From: Rhizomys pruinosus
Lineage: Eukaryota > Chordata > Mammalia > Rodentia > Spalacidae
Direction: 5' to 3'
Assembly: GCA_009823505.1 (NCBI GenBank)
Contig: VZQC01006589.1
Span: forward strand, 8,180,330-8,244,329
Length of the DNA stretch: 64,000 nucleotides
Both the position numbers and the translations under genes were made by a program. Of this stretch, positions 1-10,454 are shown in pieces. The notes under the pieces were generated by a model, which worked only from the letters and a program-made list of their open reading frames with translations, had not been told where the DNA came from and searched no databases. The stretch's first letter is position 1. Every line of letters begins with the position of its first letter.

Positions 1-640
1 GTCTCCAAGCACATCACAATTACAGTTCCTCCTGCTCAGGATGCTCTAGTTTGGCAGCGTGTGCTTGGCTTGAAATGCTTAACAGGAAAAGCAAGCTTGT
101 CCTTTTTCTCTCCAGTTAGAACCACTGTGTCTTGGATAAGTCCATACTCTATGTTGCCGTGAATGCTTTCTGTGTGCCTGTGAACACAGGTCTTGAACTG
201 CATTTACATGTCCATTTAGAAATCTTTGTGTCAGGAAAAGGGCATCCCAGAAAGTCAATGATATACTCCTTTGGTAGGCTTGTTAATAATATTTAATTTT
301 AATGGAGTTTCAAATAAATAAAAATGTCACAAAATGGAACAAGAAACTATTGAGCACTTTTTACCCATATACAGTAATTTCTTGCATCTTTCCTAAATTT
401 CTTTAAACATTTTTCCATTTACATATAATATATTATTCAAACAATAGTAAATATATACAATTTGCTCTAAATATTATTTTATGTCCTATATTATATATAT
501 TACATCCCATATATTATATGCCATATATGTATATTACATAGCCTATAATATCCTAGATAATATATATCCTATATAATATGTATCCTATATATTATATTTT
601 GTTGACCCTAAATATCCCCAGTCTGCATTGATTATTATTA
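1..640. other. BFSP1 intron sequence, AT-rich
   Basis: No exon or recognised interspersed repeat is seen. About 420-600 is a low-complexity AT tract made of ATATTATATA/CCTATA-like blocks. Confidence 0.6.
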
Positions 641-644
641 TTAT

Positions 645-788
645 TTTTTTTTTTGAGACAGGATCTCCCTGTAGCCCCAGCTGACCTGGAACTCACTCTG
701 TAGACCAGGCTGGCCTTGAACTCACAAAGATCCGCCTGCCTCTGCCTCTCGAGTGCTAGGATTAAAGGCATGCACCACCATGCCCGGC
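645..788 (-). mobile_element. B1 SINE
   Basis: Reverse-orientation B1 from its poly-T to CCCGGC. It is flanked by the direct repeat TTGATTATT at 628-636 and 793-801, so it is a complete insertion. Confidence 0.92.
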
Positions 789-1083
789 AGGGTTGATTAT
801 TCTTTAAGAAACAAAAGCCCCACAGATCCCATCCAATAGAAAAATGGTGTTTTAGATTTTAAGTAGTCACTGTGCACTGTGCTCATGGCAATTTCACAGT
901 TTATGACTTGAGCTCAAAGAAATGATAGTTTCTTTCATGTCTCCACTCAGTGCATACATTTTAAAAAGAAAGCTTTTTAAAATATTTTTTTGATCAAGGT
1001 TAGAGAGTTGCTCTTGCCCCTTTACTCTGTTTGGCTTGATGAATTAAAGATGGCTCCACATTCTTTCTGGTTCTTTCTGCCAG

Positions 1084-1169
1084 GTTGAGCTCTGCTTTCA
1101 TTGAGACTCCTATCTCCTTGTTCACACCAAGCCATGGGGCCTCTCTCAGCCTTGCATCCAGCGGGAAAG
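1084..1169 (+). CDS. BFSP1: BFSP1 (filensin) penultimate coding exon
   Basis: This 86-nt exon encodes the filensin segment just after the rod domain (residues LSSAFIETPISLFTPSHG and onward to SSGK). Filensin is an intermediate-filament-like protein that pairs with phakinin (BFSP2) in the beaded filaments of lens fibre cells. The acceptor is a pyrimidine tract ending in CAG at 1081-1083 and the donor is GT at 1170-1171. The exon ends with one base of a split codon (G), which joins AT at 3901 to give Asp, so the reading frame runs on into the last exon as GK-DLTRAV. The peptide and the splice phase agree with the family as I remember it. Earlier BFSP1 exons are outside the window; I saw none in 1-1083. 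The downstream donor lies 11 bp before a large minisatellite. Confidence 0.93.
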
Positions 1170-1180
1170 GTAACACTCAA

Positions 1181-1750
1181 CCCTGGCCTCTGTTCTCCAG
1201 CCCTGGCCCCTGCCTTCCAACCCTGGCCTCCGTTCTCCAGCCCTGGCCCCTGCCTTCCAACCCTGGCCTCCATTCTCCAGCCCTGGCCCCTGCCTTCCAA
1301 CCCTGGCCCCTGCTTTCCAACCCTGGCCCCTGCCTTCCAGCCCTGGCTCCTGCCTTCCAGCCCTGGCCCCTGCCTTCCAGCCCTGGCCCCTGCCTTCCAG
1401 CCCTGGCCCCTGCCTTCCAACCCTGGCCCCTGCCTTCCAACCCTGGCCTCCATTCTCCAGCCCTGGCCCCTGCCTTCCAGCCCTGGCCCCTGCCTTCCAG
1501 CCCTGGCCCCTGCCTTCCAGCCCTGGCCCCTGCCTTCCAACCCTGGCCCCTGCCTTCCAGCCCTGGCCCCTGCCTTCCAACCCTGGCCCCTGCCTTCCAA
1601 CCCTGGCCCCTGTTTTCCAACCCTGGCCTCCGTTCTCCAGCCCTGGCCCCTGCCTTCCAACCCTGGCCCCTGCCTTCCAACCCCTGCCCCTGCTTTCCAA
1701 CCCTGGCCCCTGCTTTCCAACCCTGGCCCCTGCCTTTCAACCCTGGCCCG
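1181..1750. repeat. 20-bp GC-rich minisatellite, 28 full units
   Basis: Units of exactly 20 bp with consensus CCCTGGCCCCTGCCTTCCAR run in perfect register from 1181 to 1740, with a partial unit to 1750. Thirteen units end in CAG and fifteen in CAA. Variant units such as CCTCCGTTCTCCAG recur. There are no spacers. Because 20 is not a multiple of 3 and the unit lacks stops, long proline- or glycine-rich frames appear on both strands; these are not genes. Confidence 0.97.
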
Positions 1751-1835
1751 TGTGTAGGTACATATGATTGTGGATGTGGTCATAGGACAACCTTGGGTGT
1801 TGGTCCTTAAGTGTCATCTACTTTTTCTTTCTTTC

Positions 1836-2161
1836 TTTTTTTTTTGACCTGGGACTTGCTATGTAGACTAGGCTGGCCAAAAGCTCACAGAAATCCACCT
1901 GCTTTTACTTCTCTAGTTCTGGGATTAAAGGTGTGCTGCCATGCCTGGCCTTTTTCTTTGTTTCTTTTTTGAGACATGGTCTTGCCTAGTAAATCAGGCT
2001 GAGTTGCCCTGGGATCCTCCAGCCTCTGCCTCCTGGGCACTGGGATTACAAGCATGTTCCACCACAACTATTTTTCCCCCCACTTAGGTTCTGTGGATTG
2101 AACTCAGGTCCCCAAGCTTGTACAGCAAGCCCTTTACCAACTGAGCCATCTCCTTAGTCCC
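1836..2161 (-). mobile_element. Old B1/B4-type SINE cluster
   Basis: Two diverged reverse B1-like units (about 1840-1950 and 1968-2068) are followed by a B4/ID-like tail with ACTGAGCCATCTCC near 2140. Subfamily assignment is uncertain. Confidence 0.7.
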
Positions 2162-2419
2162 TGAAATTAAATGCTTCATTGTCTCTCAAGTACTACATAA
2201 CTTAGCCAAGGTGTTTATAAGTAGAAAAGTTGCCTGGGGGATATCCTACCCCAGAAATGCCAGCCCTGAACATGAGACATTGAACTGGGAAAGACATTCA
2301 GATCTGTAGTTCTACTTGCCACTTCATTAAGGCAAGATGCAGACATGTAGCCTAGACTGGTTTCTAACAATCTGCCTTCCCCCTTCCAAGTGCTGAGATT
2401 ATTCTTTTTATTTTTATTG

Positions 2420-2940
2420 ATTTAATTTATTGTTAAAATAATCATAAAGTAACAATTTATAATTATATACATTTATGGGGCTATAATCTGGCCCTATAAC
2501 TTATGAACACAAAGAGTAATTAAATCATGCTAGGTATCATACCCACCATCCCAGATCCTTAGCATTTTTGTGCTGAGAACATTTGAAATTTACTTTCAGC
2601 AACTTTGAAATGTATAGCACACTATTGTTAATTGTATTCAGCAATCTGTGCAATAGGACTAAACAAAACTACCTGTGAGCCCTCGAAATATGTATTCCTT
2701 TTGTCTGAGCCTTTGTGTCCACTGACCCCCATCTCCTGGCTCCCCTCACCATAGTTTCTAACTGCTACCCACTGTCTGTTGGTGTAACTTAAGTTAGAAA
2801 TAAGTTAGACCATATGAGTGAGATTGGGCTGGCTGTGTCTCACCAAATACTTATCTTCAGCTCTCAGACACAAAATTTCCTTCTTTTTAAAGGTTGAACA
2901 GTACTCCCTGTGTGTCTGTACCACATTTTCTTTATTTATA

Positions 2941-2982
<42 letters not shown>

Positions 2983-3240
2983 ATCGGGCTTGCATGGCAA
3001 GCACTTATATCCACTGAGAAGTCTCACCAGCTCCATGGTTCCTTGGTGCAGTCATGTGCTTTTGGACACATGGGCTGATTCCATGTTTTGACTCTTGTGA
3101 GCAGTGCTGCAGTGAACATGTGTGCCCGGACCTCACTTCAGCTCACTCGTTTCAAATCTTTGAGGTGATGTCCATTGGTAGGATGGCTGGCTGGATCTCA
3201 TAGAGCCTTTAGGTACTTGTTTCCCTGACAACCCAATAAT
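2420..3240 (-). mobile_element. Ancient L1 3' region, antisense
   Basis: The AT-rich stretch with ATACATTTATGGGG, GTGCTGAGAACATTTGAAA and, later, GAGCAGTGCTGCAGTGAACA resembles the 3' part of old L1M-type elements read in reverse. A (GT)n tract and a short SINE tail (about 2982-3035) interrupt it. It has no coding capacity. Confidence 0.65.
2942..2980. repeat. (GT)n microsatellite
   Basis: About 19 uninterrupted GT dinucleotides. Confidence 0.97.
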
Positions 3241-3900
3241 TTGTGCAAATGGGACTCCATAGATAGAAGATTGTTGGAAGGACAGCAGTCTGCAGACAGC
3301 AAGGGCTGGCTTCAGGGACTGGCGGCCCCTGCACAAGTTCCCACACAAAAGGTCGTGAGCATGGCTTAATGTTCTGCCATCACCGTCCTGAAATCGGCAA
3401 GAATTTTGAACACAAGATCCTATGTTTTCCTTTTGCACAGGGCCCTGTAATTCAGGAGCTGCTCTTGTAAGCATGGCTCCTCTTAGACAGCTGTGGGAGG
3501 CACTTCTTCGATGTGCCGCTCTGTACTGCGTTGATGGCTTTCTGATCCTTTTCTGCCATTTTCTGGTTAGCCAGCTCTCTCCCCAGGGGTCAGCCCATGC
3601 TGCTGCCTCTCAGTCCCCAGTCCCCGGGTTTCTAGTGGGAGGAAATGGAGGCAACCTGGGACGGAAAGTTCTGAAATCACCGTGTAAGTGGGGCCAGGAA
3701 GCGGCAGTGTTCAGGTCCTCATGGTTTCCTCATCGTCCAGGTCCCCTCTCAGCTGATGTGGAGGAACTAGCAGAGCCCTGGGAAGAGAGAATTCCCATAA
3801 TTTCTGAATTCGTAGCATTGCTTCCTCGATGAATGTGATCATTCCCTCTCACTGACAGGCATATTTGGCTTAATGCTTGTTTTTTATTTTTTTTTATTAG

Positions 3901-4835
3901 ATCTCACCAGAGCTGTGCAGGATATCACAACAGCTAAACCCAGACAAAAAGGCCTCCCCAAGAATCTTCCAAAGAGAAAGGAGATGATAGCTCAAGACAA
4001 AGCAGACAAAACTCTGGAAGATGCAGCATTGAAGAGTCTGCAAGGCCTAGAGCCAGTGCAGATGGAGCTTAAAGAGGAAGGTGGAGAAGAAGAAAGTGCC
4101 CCGACACAAGAAGGGGGTCCTGAGGATGTGCCAGATGGAGGACAGATAAGCAAAGCCTTTGGGAAGCTGTTCAAGGCGGTCAGGGAGAGAGTGAGAGGCC
4201 CCAAAGAGCCTGTGCCGGAGCCACCCGCTGACCTGTACACCAAAGGACGGCACGTGCTGGTCACAGGGGATGCCAGCTTTGTGGACCCCGAGTTCAATTC
4301 CTCCTCCATCCCAGCTAGAGGTGGGGTAGTGGTTTCCATCCAGGAAGACTCAGGACATCATGAGGGCCATGTGGAACCCTCTCCTGAGCAGCCCACATTG
4401 CCTGTGGAGAGTGGACAGGGAGGTCCCCAGGGCAGGGCAGGTGAGCACCCAGATCATCAGCAGGCTACAGACAGAGAGGATGGGATAAATGACAAAGAAC
4501 CCAAGGGCCCTGAGGAGAAAGACGATGGCGAGAAGGAAGAGGAGAGGTCCAGGGGACCCTGTCCTGTGATCACGCCTGGTCCAGAGGGACCAGCTACATC
4601 CCATTCACAGAGGGGTGGGACCAACCAGGATGGATTAGAGGGGCCTGGGAATAAGAGCAGTAGCTTGTTGGCAAAAGGCCCTCCTAAGGCTTTGGCTTTT
4701 AAGAAGGTGGAAGTGGTGGAATCCATTGAGAAGATTTCAACAGACAGTATTGAGACATATGAAGAAACATCTGTAATTGTGGAGACGGTGATTGGAAAGA
4801 CAAAGGGGAACAAGAAACCTGGAGAGGACACTTAA
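3901..4835 (+). CDS. BFSP1: BFSP1 (filensin) last coding exon, tail domain
   Basis: The exon encodes the C-terminal ~311 residues of filensin and ends at TAA 4833-4835. The acceptor is a T-rich tract ending in AG at 3899-3900. The tail is rich in Glu, Gly, Pro and Lys with no stable fold evident, as in the filensin tail. Near its start is [15 protein letters not shown]: in human filensin a caspase-type cut after Asp exposes a glycine that becomes N-myristoylated, and the same D|GGQIS arrangement is coded at 4134-4151, followed by a basic amphipathic stretch (KAVRERVRG). The C-terminus carries the conserved [21 protein letters not shown] segment. The exon is open throughout. Open frames on the opposite strand here are shadows. 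Expected expression is in lens fibre cells; no regulatory site is visible in the exon itself. Confidence 0.96.
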
Positions 4836-4985
4836 AACACCAGGGCTAGGAGGAGGAAAGGGTCTTGGGCCAGTGTAGGGGGAATGCTTTGCTATGTTAG
4901 GAGTGAGGGTCCCTGTTTGGATTAGATGATAGTTGACCTGCCTGGCATTGCCATTGACCTTCATTAAAATGCTTTCTTTGCTTGC
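4836..4985 (+). other. BFSP1: BFSP1 3'UTR (short)
   Basis: This is the region after the TAA up to a likely cleavage site about 17-20 nt beyond an ATTAAA signal at 4963-4968. It contains no repeats. The end is inferred from the signal alone. Confidence 0.65.
4963..4968 (+). terminator. Candidate BFSP1 poly(A) signal ATTAAA
   Basis: ATTAAA lies 128 nt after the stop codon and is followed by a T/G-rich stretch (GCTTTCTTTGCTTGC). It is the first canonical-type signal after the stop. Confidence 0.6.
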
Positions 4986-5081
4986 AACATCTCCCTTGTT
5001 TAATTAATAGAGCCTTGGGTTAGCCAAGTTAGTGTCACTGAGTCGTTCTCTTATAAGGGGCACGTTCTTCAACGTGTTTCA

Positions 5082-5186
5082 TTTTTATTTTTGAGACAGG
5101 GTCTTTCTTTGTGGCCCAGTCTAGCGTTGAACTCCTGTCTCAGCCTCCCAAGTGCTGGAATTATAGGCATGCTGCACTACACTGGG
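5082..5186 (-). mobile_element. Diverged B1 SINE
   Basis: GAGACAGGGTCTTTC through CCTCCCAAGTGCTGG in reverse B1 order; well diverged. Confidence 0.75.
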
Positions 5187-5262
5187 ATTCAGAATGCTAC
5201 ATGTATCCCAGATGGTGTCTGGATTTCTCCCAGGAAGATGCTGGTTGATGACAGTGGCACAT

Positions 5263-5386
5263 TTTAGTTCCAGTTTGCCTGGAACTCACTGTGTAGACTG
5301 AGCTGGCTCCATCTCAAGATCTGCCTGCCTCTCTTGCTTTGGTCTCCCAAGAGCTGGAATTAAAGGTGTGCACTACCACACTTGAC
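5263..5386 (-). mobile_element. Diverged B1-derived SINE
   Basis: CCTGGAACTCACTGTGTAGAC to AATTAAAGGTGTGCACTACC in reverse B1 order. Confidence 0.7.
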
Positions 5387-5603
5387 CTGACAAGGGCTCA
5401 TGTTCATTCCAGTCCATGCACAAGAGCATCTCATGTGGCTATTTTGTTATCCATATATTGAGGAAAAGAAATTTTTTAGTATGGATTCCCTCAGAAACTA
5501 GTCTTGCAGAAACATGTGTTTGTGTATATATGTATGTATATGCATGTGCATGTGTGTGGAAGGCAGAGGACAACATTGATGTTGTTGCTTAGGTGCTGTC
5601 TAC

Positions 5604-5714
5604 TTTTTTTTTTTTTTGAGACAGTGTATCCTGGGTGGCCTGAAATTCACAGAGCTCCAACAGCAGTCAGCCTCTTGAGTGCTGGGATTAAAGGTGTGTG
5701 CCACCATGCCTGGC
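5604..5714 (-). mobile_element. B1 SINE with internal deletion
   Basis: Poly-T then GAGACAGTGTATCC through CACCATGCCTGGC. The middle of the unit is shortened relative to other B1 copies here. Confidence 0.78.
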
Positions 5715-6254
5715 TTTCTTTGTGGGGACCAGACTGAGGGCCTCGTGCTTGCGGAATTGAGCCCCTCTCCCACCCTCTTTGCCCCTATGCTTCATGCAAA
5801 CACTTGCATGTTGAAATTTCTTTGTAATATGATCCCAGGAAGCACCAGTCAAGGACTAAAGTGGGAGTCAGGAAGGAAGACAGGGCTTCCAGCAGGAGGG
5901 GGCCATCTGAACTGAATCCCACTGAGCAACTGTATAGGTGGGAACAGAGCACGTGCCTAAATTAGCCTGGGGCTAGGAGCAGGACCAAGGATGCCATCAG
6001 GGAAAGAAGTATGGGGATGGAGGAGTAGGACCTGGGGGGGGGGTAAGGGTAGGCTTTCTAAGTCAGTCAGAAGGAATGTCAAGGGTCAAAGGGATTCAGG
6101 CTGTGCACCCATGCTTTCTGTCGCAGCATCTGTATCAAGTGTACTTTCATGGAGACATTTAAAAATTTCTCACTCAGAGACTGCAGTCTTAGGTCAAGTG
6201 TCCAAAAGCAATCTTGAATGCTACTGCATGAATGCTTAGCTTAGAAGTTAGTGA

Positions 6255-6605
6255 ATTAGGGGCCGGGAAGATGGCTCGGTCAGGACGGTGCTTGCTGTGC
6301 AAGCAGGACCACCTGACTCTAGATCCCCAGTAGCCATGGCAAAAGCTGGGTGCAGTGGTGCGCTCCTGTGATCGCAGTGCTGGGAAGGGTGGGTAGGGAG
6401 GACACATGCTGACTTCTGGAGGTCACTGCCCACCCAGCCAGTTAGTGAGCTCTGGACTTGGGAAAGACATCATCTCAAGAAAAAGGTGGAGAAGTGATTG
6501 AGGAGGACACCTATTGTCAATGTCTAGTCTCTACTCAAACATGTACACATGTGCATGCATACTAACACATATGTGCACACATGAATATGTGTCAACACAC
6601 AAACA
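6255..6605 (+). mobile_element. B4-type composite SINE
   Basis: An ID/B2-like head (GGCCGGGAAGATGGCTC) is followed by a B1-like middle (GCTGGGTGCAGTGGTG) and a CA-rich tail with repeated ACACATG. This order is typical of B4. Confidence 0.75.
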
Positions 6606-6810
6606 CAGGAAGTTAGCGAATTAGTTTAATGGGCATTTATTCAGCAAATACTGTGTGCTAGATACTGATTTTTCAAATTTATCATGCTAAGCAATAAGAT
6701 AGCCCTGTCACATCTGAGAATGCAAGCATTTTCATAAACACACACATGCACACACACACACTCACATATAGAAGTATTTGCTATGTAAAATCCTTTAAAA
6801 TAGAACTTTT

Positions 6811-7030
6811 GGGGCTGGAGAGAGGGCTTAGTGGTTAAGAACACTTGCTGTTTTTGCACTGGACATCAGTTTGGATCTTAGCACTCATACGCCAGCTAAC
6901 AACTATCTGTAACTCCAGTTCCGGGGGATTAGATTCCCTCACCTCTGCAGGCATTGCCTGCATGTAGTGAACTTACATGCATATAGGCAAAACGCTTGTA
7001 TGCACAAATAAATACATAAAATAAAAAAAG
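6811..7030 (+). mobile_element. B3/B2-type SINE
   Basis: GGGCTGGAGAGAGGGCTTAG opens the unit, with a tRNA-like A and B box region, and it ends in an AT-rich AAATAAATACATAAAATAAA tail. Divergence favours B3 over B2. Confidence 0.8.
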
Positions 7031-7077
7031 GGACTATAAAAATCTAAAAGAAATATCAGACCAGGATCTTTACAGAA

Positions 7078-7120
7078 TATGTGTGTGCGCGTGTGCGTGC
7101 GCGCGTGCGTGCGTGCGTGC

Positions 7121-7158
<38 letters not shown>
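7078..7158. repeat. (GT)n/(GC GT)n microsatellite
   Basis: Alternating purine-pyrimidine tract, first GTGCGCG-rich and then pure GT. It could adopt Z-DNA. Confidence 0.95.
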
Positions 7159-7159
<1 letters not shown>

Positions 7160-7161
<2 letters not shown>

Positions 7162-8969
7162 CTGGGTGTTAAATCCAAGATTTTGTATCTCCTAACCTAT
7201 ATCCCCAGCCCACAAAAATTTTATGTTGCCCTTAGGTATCTAGTATTCCTATTAACAGTCTAAACATAGGTTTTAACTTACACCAATTAAAAGTTATTTC
7301 ATCACATAGATGCTCCAGAATACACAGGGGACACTGGCTAAATGTGCTTGAGTGGATTATTGCATTGGCCTTAAAAAAAGAAAACAGCATCTGTCAAGAC
7401 AGCTGCATACCATGAGACAGAGTTGACAGGGTCACACATACCATTCTGTCACTTCTTTGTTAGGCATGGCAGAATATCAAATGGAGTCACCTTTCATTCT
7501 GAGATAGAGACTCAAACAATCTTGTTCTGAATTCATTTGAGGTTTTGATTTCAACAAAGAAATATGCTTTTGTTGTTCTTTGTAAAAGATGAATGGAGAA
7601 GCCCGTCCGTTCTTCAGTATGAAATATTTATAACTTAAAAGCTTAAGGGAGAGCGATGGGACTCCCGGTTGGACCCTGGCATGCAGGACTGTGGGGCTCT
7701 GTGTCTATTATATTTGACATTAACAGCCATTGAAAACCTTTCTTTTCCTCACTATGCCTTGTTATTTTCCAGACGATGTGTTCAGTGGATATTCTTATCT
7801 GAAAAGGCAGGGATGTCATTGTGGAATCAAAGGCCATTTTTACATTATATTCAATCAACCAGGAAAAGTAGATTGGGAGTCTATCCTGCCACACACAGTA
7901 CTGGGCTTTGTGGAGACAGAAGATGGAGGGTCATCAGCTATTATCCCATCCCCTAATCCTGACATTCTGGTTGGGGAGGAAGGAAGTGCAGAAACAGATG
8001 ACTAACTGGGTAAATTAGAGACAGTGCTGTTAAGGACATTGAACAGGGTGACCTGCTGAAGTGACTTGGGAGGGGTCTACCTGGGACAGAATGGTAAAGA
8101 GAAAACTGTAGAGAGGTGACCTGTGATGTAAATGACAGATCGGGACTTCCTGAGAAGAATATTCCAGGCACAGACAACTGCAAGAGCAAAGGCCCCGAGA
8201 CAGGAATGGCCTTGGCCTGTTTGATGAGGGGAAATGAGGATGAAGGGGTGGGAGGCACATTGTGGGGTAAGCGAGCTTCTTGACTTGGCCTACCCTAGGG
8301 CCCGGTGACTGCCCTCATTTTCTTGTGGCTGATGTCTCCTGCCCCCGTTTGTTCTGTTTTCTCCTGGAAAGCTTTGGGTTCCTGGCCTTTCTTCTCCTCC
8401 AGGTCTCTGGAAGTGGCCCTACAAGTTTTCTGAATGTGTTCTGCAGGTGTTTACATTGAAGTGTTTCCAAGTGAGCATGGGGGCCTAGAACGGCCTCCCC
8501 AGAGCGTCCACGGCAGGGTCTTTCTTCCTCTTCTGGTTCCTTACCCTTCCTTGAGAGCAAGGTATTCCCACTCTGCCTCTTCCCTGAGGATGTAGAATGA
8601 CAGTTCCCATCCGACGTGCTCTGAGCATCCCCGGTGACCCCGTCATGGCTGCTGCGACAGTGCCCAAGGCTCCTGGCTCAGACTCCCTGCTGTACTGGTT
8701 CAAGATTGTGCCTCAAGGGCCTCCAGCCTTATTGCGGGCACATGCAACTCTGCTTGCTTGCTATGGGTGTAGCAGAGTGCTTGTTCCACACACTAAGCAG
8801 ATCAGAAGTTCTGGGGCATTCCTGCTTCTGGAAGCATCCTTCAACCAAGGATGGATGGGAGCTGGAGTGTAAATATCCAGCTCTCTAACCCTCTTTTGAG
8901 ATAACCAAACCATATCCAGCACTGTCTCTCAGAATTTCCTGGTGGGTTTGAGCCTTGGGTGTCCAGGAA
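7160..8969. other. Intergenic, no recognised gene
   Basis: This is non-repetitive at the level I can judge. Several short frames overlap at 7640-8260 on both strands with no family resemblance and no splice support. Confidence 0.5.
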
Positions 8970-8983
8970 GAAACCCACTTTTC

Positions 8984-9226
8984 TTTTTTTAAAAAAATTT
9001 TTATTTATTAATATTTTTTTATTTTTTATGTGTATGAGTGTACTGTCTGCATGTGGGTTGGTGCACCTGTGTCGTGCAATGCTGCAGAGGTCAGAAGAGG
9101 GCGTCGGATTCCCCTGGAACTGGAGTTAAAGACGGTTCTCAGCCGCCATGTGGGTGCTGGGGATCGAACCTGGGTCCTCTGCAAGAGCAGTCGGCGCTCT
9201 TAACCACTGGGCCATCTCTCCAGCCC
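8984..9226 (-). mobile_element. B2 SINE, short subtype
   Basis: Complete reverse B2 from its T-rich tail to CCATCTCTCCAGCCC. The target duplication GAAACCCACTTTTC is at 8970-8983 and 9227-9240. Confidence 0.95.
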
Positions 9227-9240
9227 GAAACCCACTTTTC

Positions 9241-10180
9241 AACTGCCCTGTTCTGGCCTCCTTCCTTTCCTGTCTCACCTCATTCCCCACCCATAGATGC
9301 TTCTTTTCACCTGCGCCACTTGCCCTTGGGCCCTGTTCTTAAGACTGGATTCTCTGAGAATATAGCCTGAGACAGCTGATTGACATTGCTACCCTTTCTT
9401 GCCCAGCCCCGTTTTTTAATGAGCCAATCTTCCTACCCCAGATATAATCCTGATCATACTGTCAGTGAAATATCCTGCGTTCTCTGGCTTCAGGGTGGGC
9501 AAGCCATCCAGACTAGACCCATCGGATGCCTTCTTCCTGAAATCAGGCCAATGAAGCCAAGATTAAATATTCCAGGGCCTCCTAGTGGGGTGATCTCATG
9601 AAGCCACCCGCTGCTTCCTGCTGTGCATGCACGTCCACAGATGCTGGATTCTCTGTCCTTCTAGGAGAGCGTTGGTGAGTTGTTCAGGCTTTGATTCCGA
9701 GAGCCACTCTGCGTGCTTTTTGCTTCATGAGCCAGAGTTGGTCTGTTGCTTCTTACAACTCTACAGATCCCAAAGTTTACTGCTAGCTGATGGGATTCTG
9801 TGTCAATAGAGATCCAGCGGAGTTTGAGTTGCATCGGCTTTCCTTGAGAGCAGACCCTGGAGAAGGTCTGGGCACAGGCGGCTTGTTAGAAGGAGCAACC
9901 ACTGAGTCTGGTTTTCAGTTTCTTCAGCATCTGCATAAACCCACCTCATTTCAGTGCAGTGCAGTGTGCTGGCTTGTAAACTCCTGTCTTCTGTTCTCAG
10001 TCCGCTCTTTTCTCTGGGATGATCAGGTTGAGACTCGGTAAACCAGCCTTGTTCCTGCCTTGCCAGCTGGGTCCTGGAAGGTTCTGTCAGAGGGAAGCAG
10101 GGAACAGAGCAGGCCTGCAGGGGGAGAAAGACCTACCCCAGCTGTTTGCTTTCCGTTCGTGTCCATGTCACCCTGATAAT
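9241..10180. other. Intergenic, no recognised gene
   Basis: No repeat or exon recognised. The segment GTTTTCAGTTTCTTCAGCAT with its flanks near 9910-9950 recurs at about 10490-10535 (with CATAAACCCACCTC), a short dispersed duplication. Confidence 0.5.
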
Positions 10181-10187
10181 GCATCTG

Positions 10188-10450
10188 CTATGGTCTGAAT
10201 ATCCCAGCACCCCCCAGCACCCCCCCCATTCATGTGTTGATGTCTCCACTCCACTCTCATAAAACTGGCTTCAGAGATGCTCCGCCTATCAGGTGAGGTT
10301 AGAATGTGAAGGTGCTAAGAACCAGGAAGTGGGCCCTCACCAGAACCCAAATCTGCCGTCCCCTTCATATTGGAGGTCCCAGCTCTAGAGCTGTGAGGCT
10401 CAATGGTTGTTCTCCAGGAGCTCTCTGGCCTGTGGTGATCGGCTCTGGAA
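10188..10450 (+). mobile_element. MLT1-like MaLR LTR fragment
   Basis: GCTATGGTCTGAATAT, CATTCATGTGTTGATG, and further on GAACCAGGAAGTGGGCCCTC with CAGAACCCAAATCTGCC follow the order of an old mammalian MLT1 LTR. Strongly diverged. Confidence 0.6.
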
Positions 10451-10454
10451 GTCT

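Larger units (their letters stand above)
1170..3900 (+). other. Last BFSP1 intron (2.73 kb)
   Basis: A GT-AG intron of phase 1 between the two BFSP1 exons. It holds a 20-bp minisatellite (1181-1750), old SINE pieces (1836-2161), an antisense old L1 tail with a (GT)n tract (2420-3240), and 3250-3890, which has no recognised repeat. A 136-codon frame at 3422-3832 is not in frame with the next exon and matches no protein I recognise. Confidence 0.85.

Noticed and set aside
1181..1750. Regular repeats that could suggest a CRISPR array
   Set aside because: Units are contiguous with no unique spacers, and the DNA is mammalian.
1022..1810. Five long overlapping open frames with Pro- or Gly-rich repeats on both strands
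   Set aside because: They are by-products of a stop-free 20-bp minisatellite; only 1084-1169 is a real exon.
3422..3832. A 136-codon frame just before the last BFSP1 exon
   Set aside because: It is not in frame with the exon, has no family resemblance and lies in the intron.
7643..8260. Several 76-101-codon frames on both strands
   Set aside because: Overlapping, no recognisable domain, no splice or poly(A) support.
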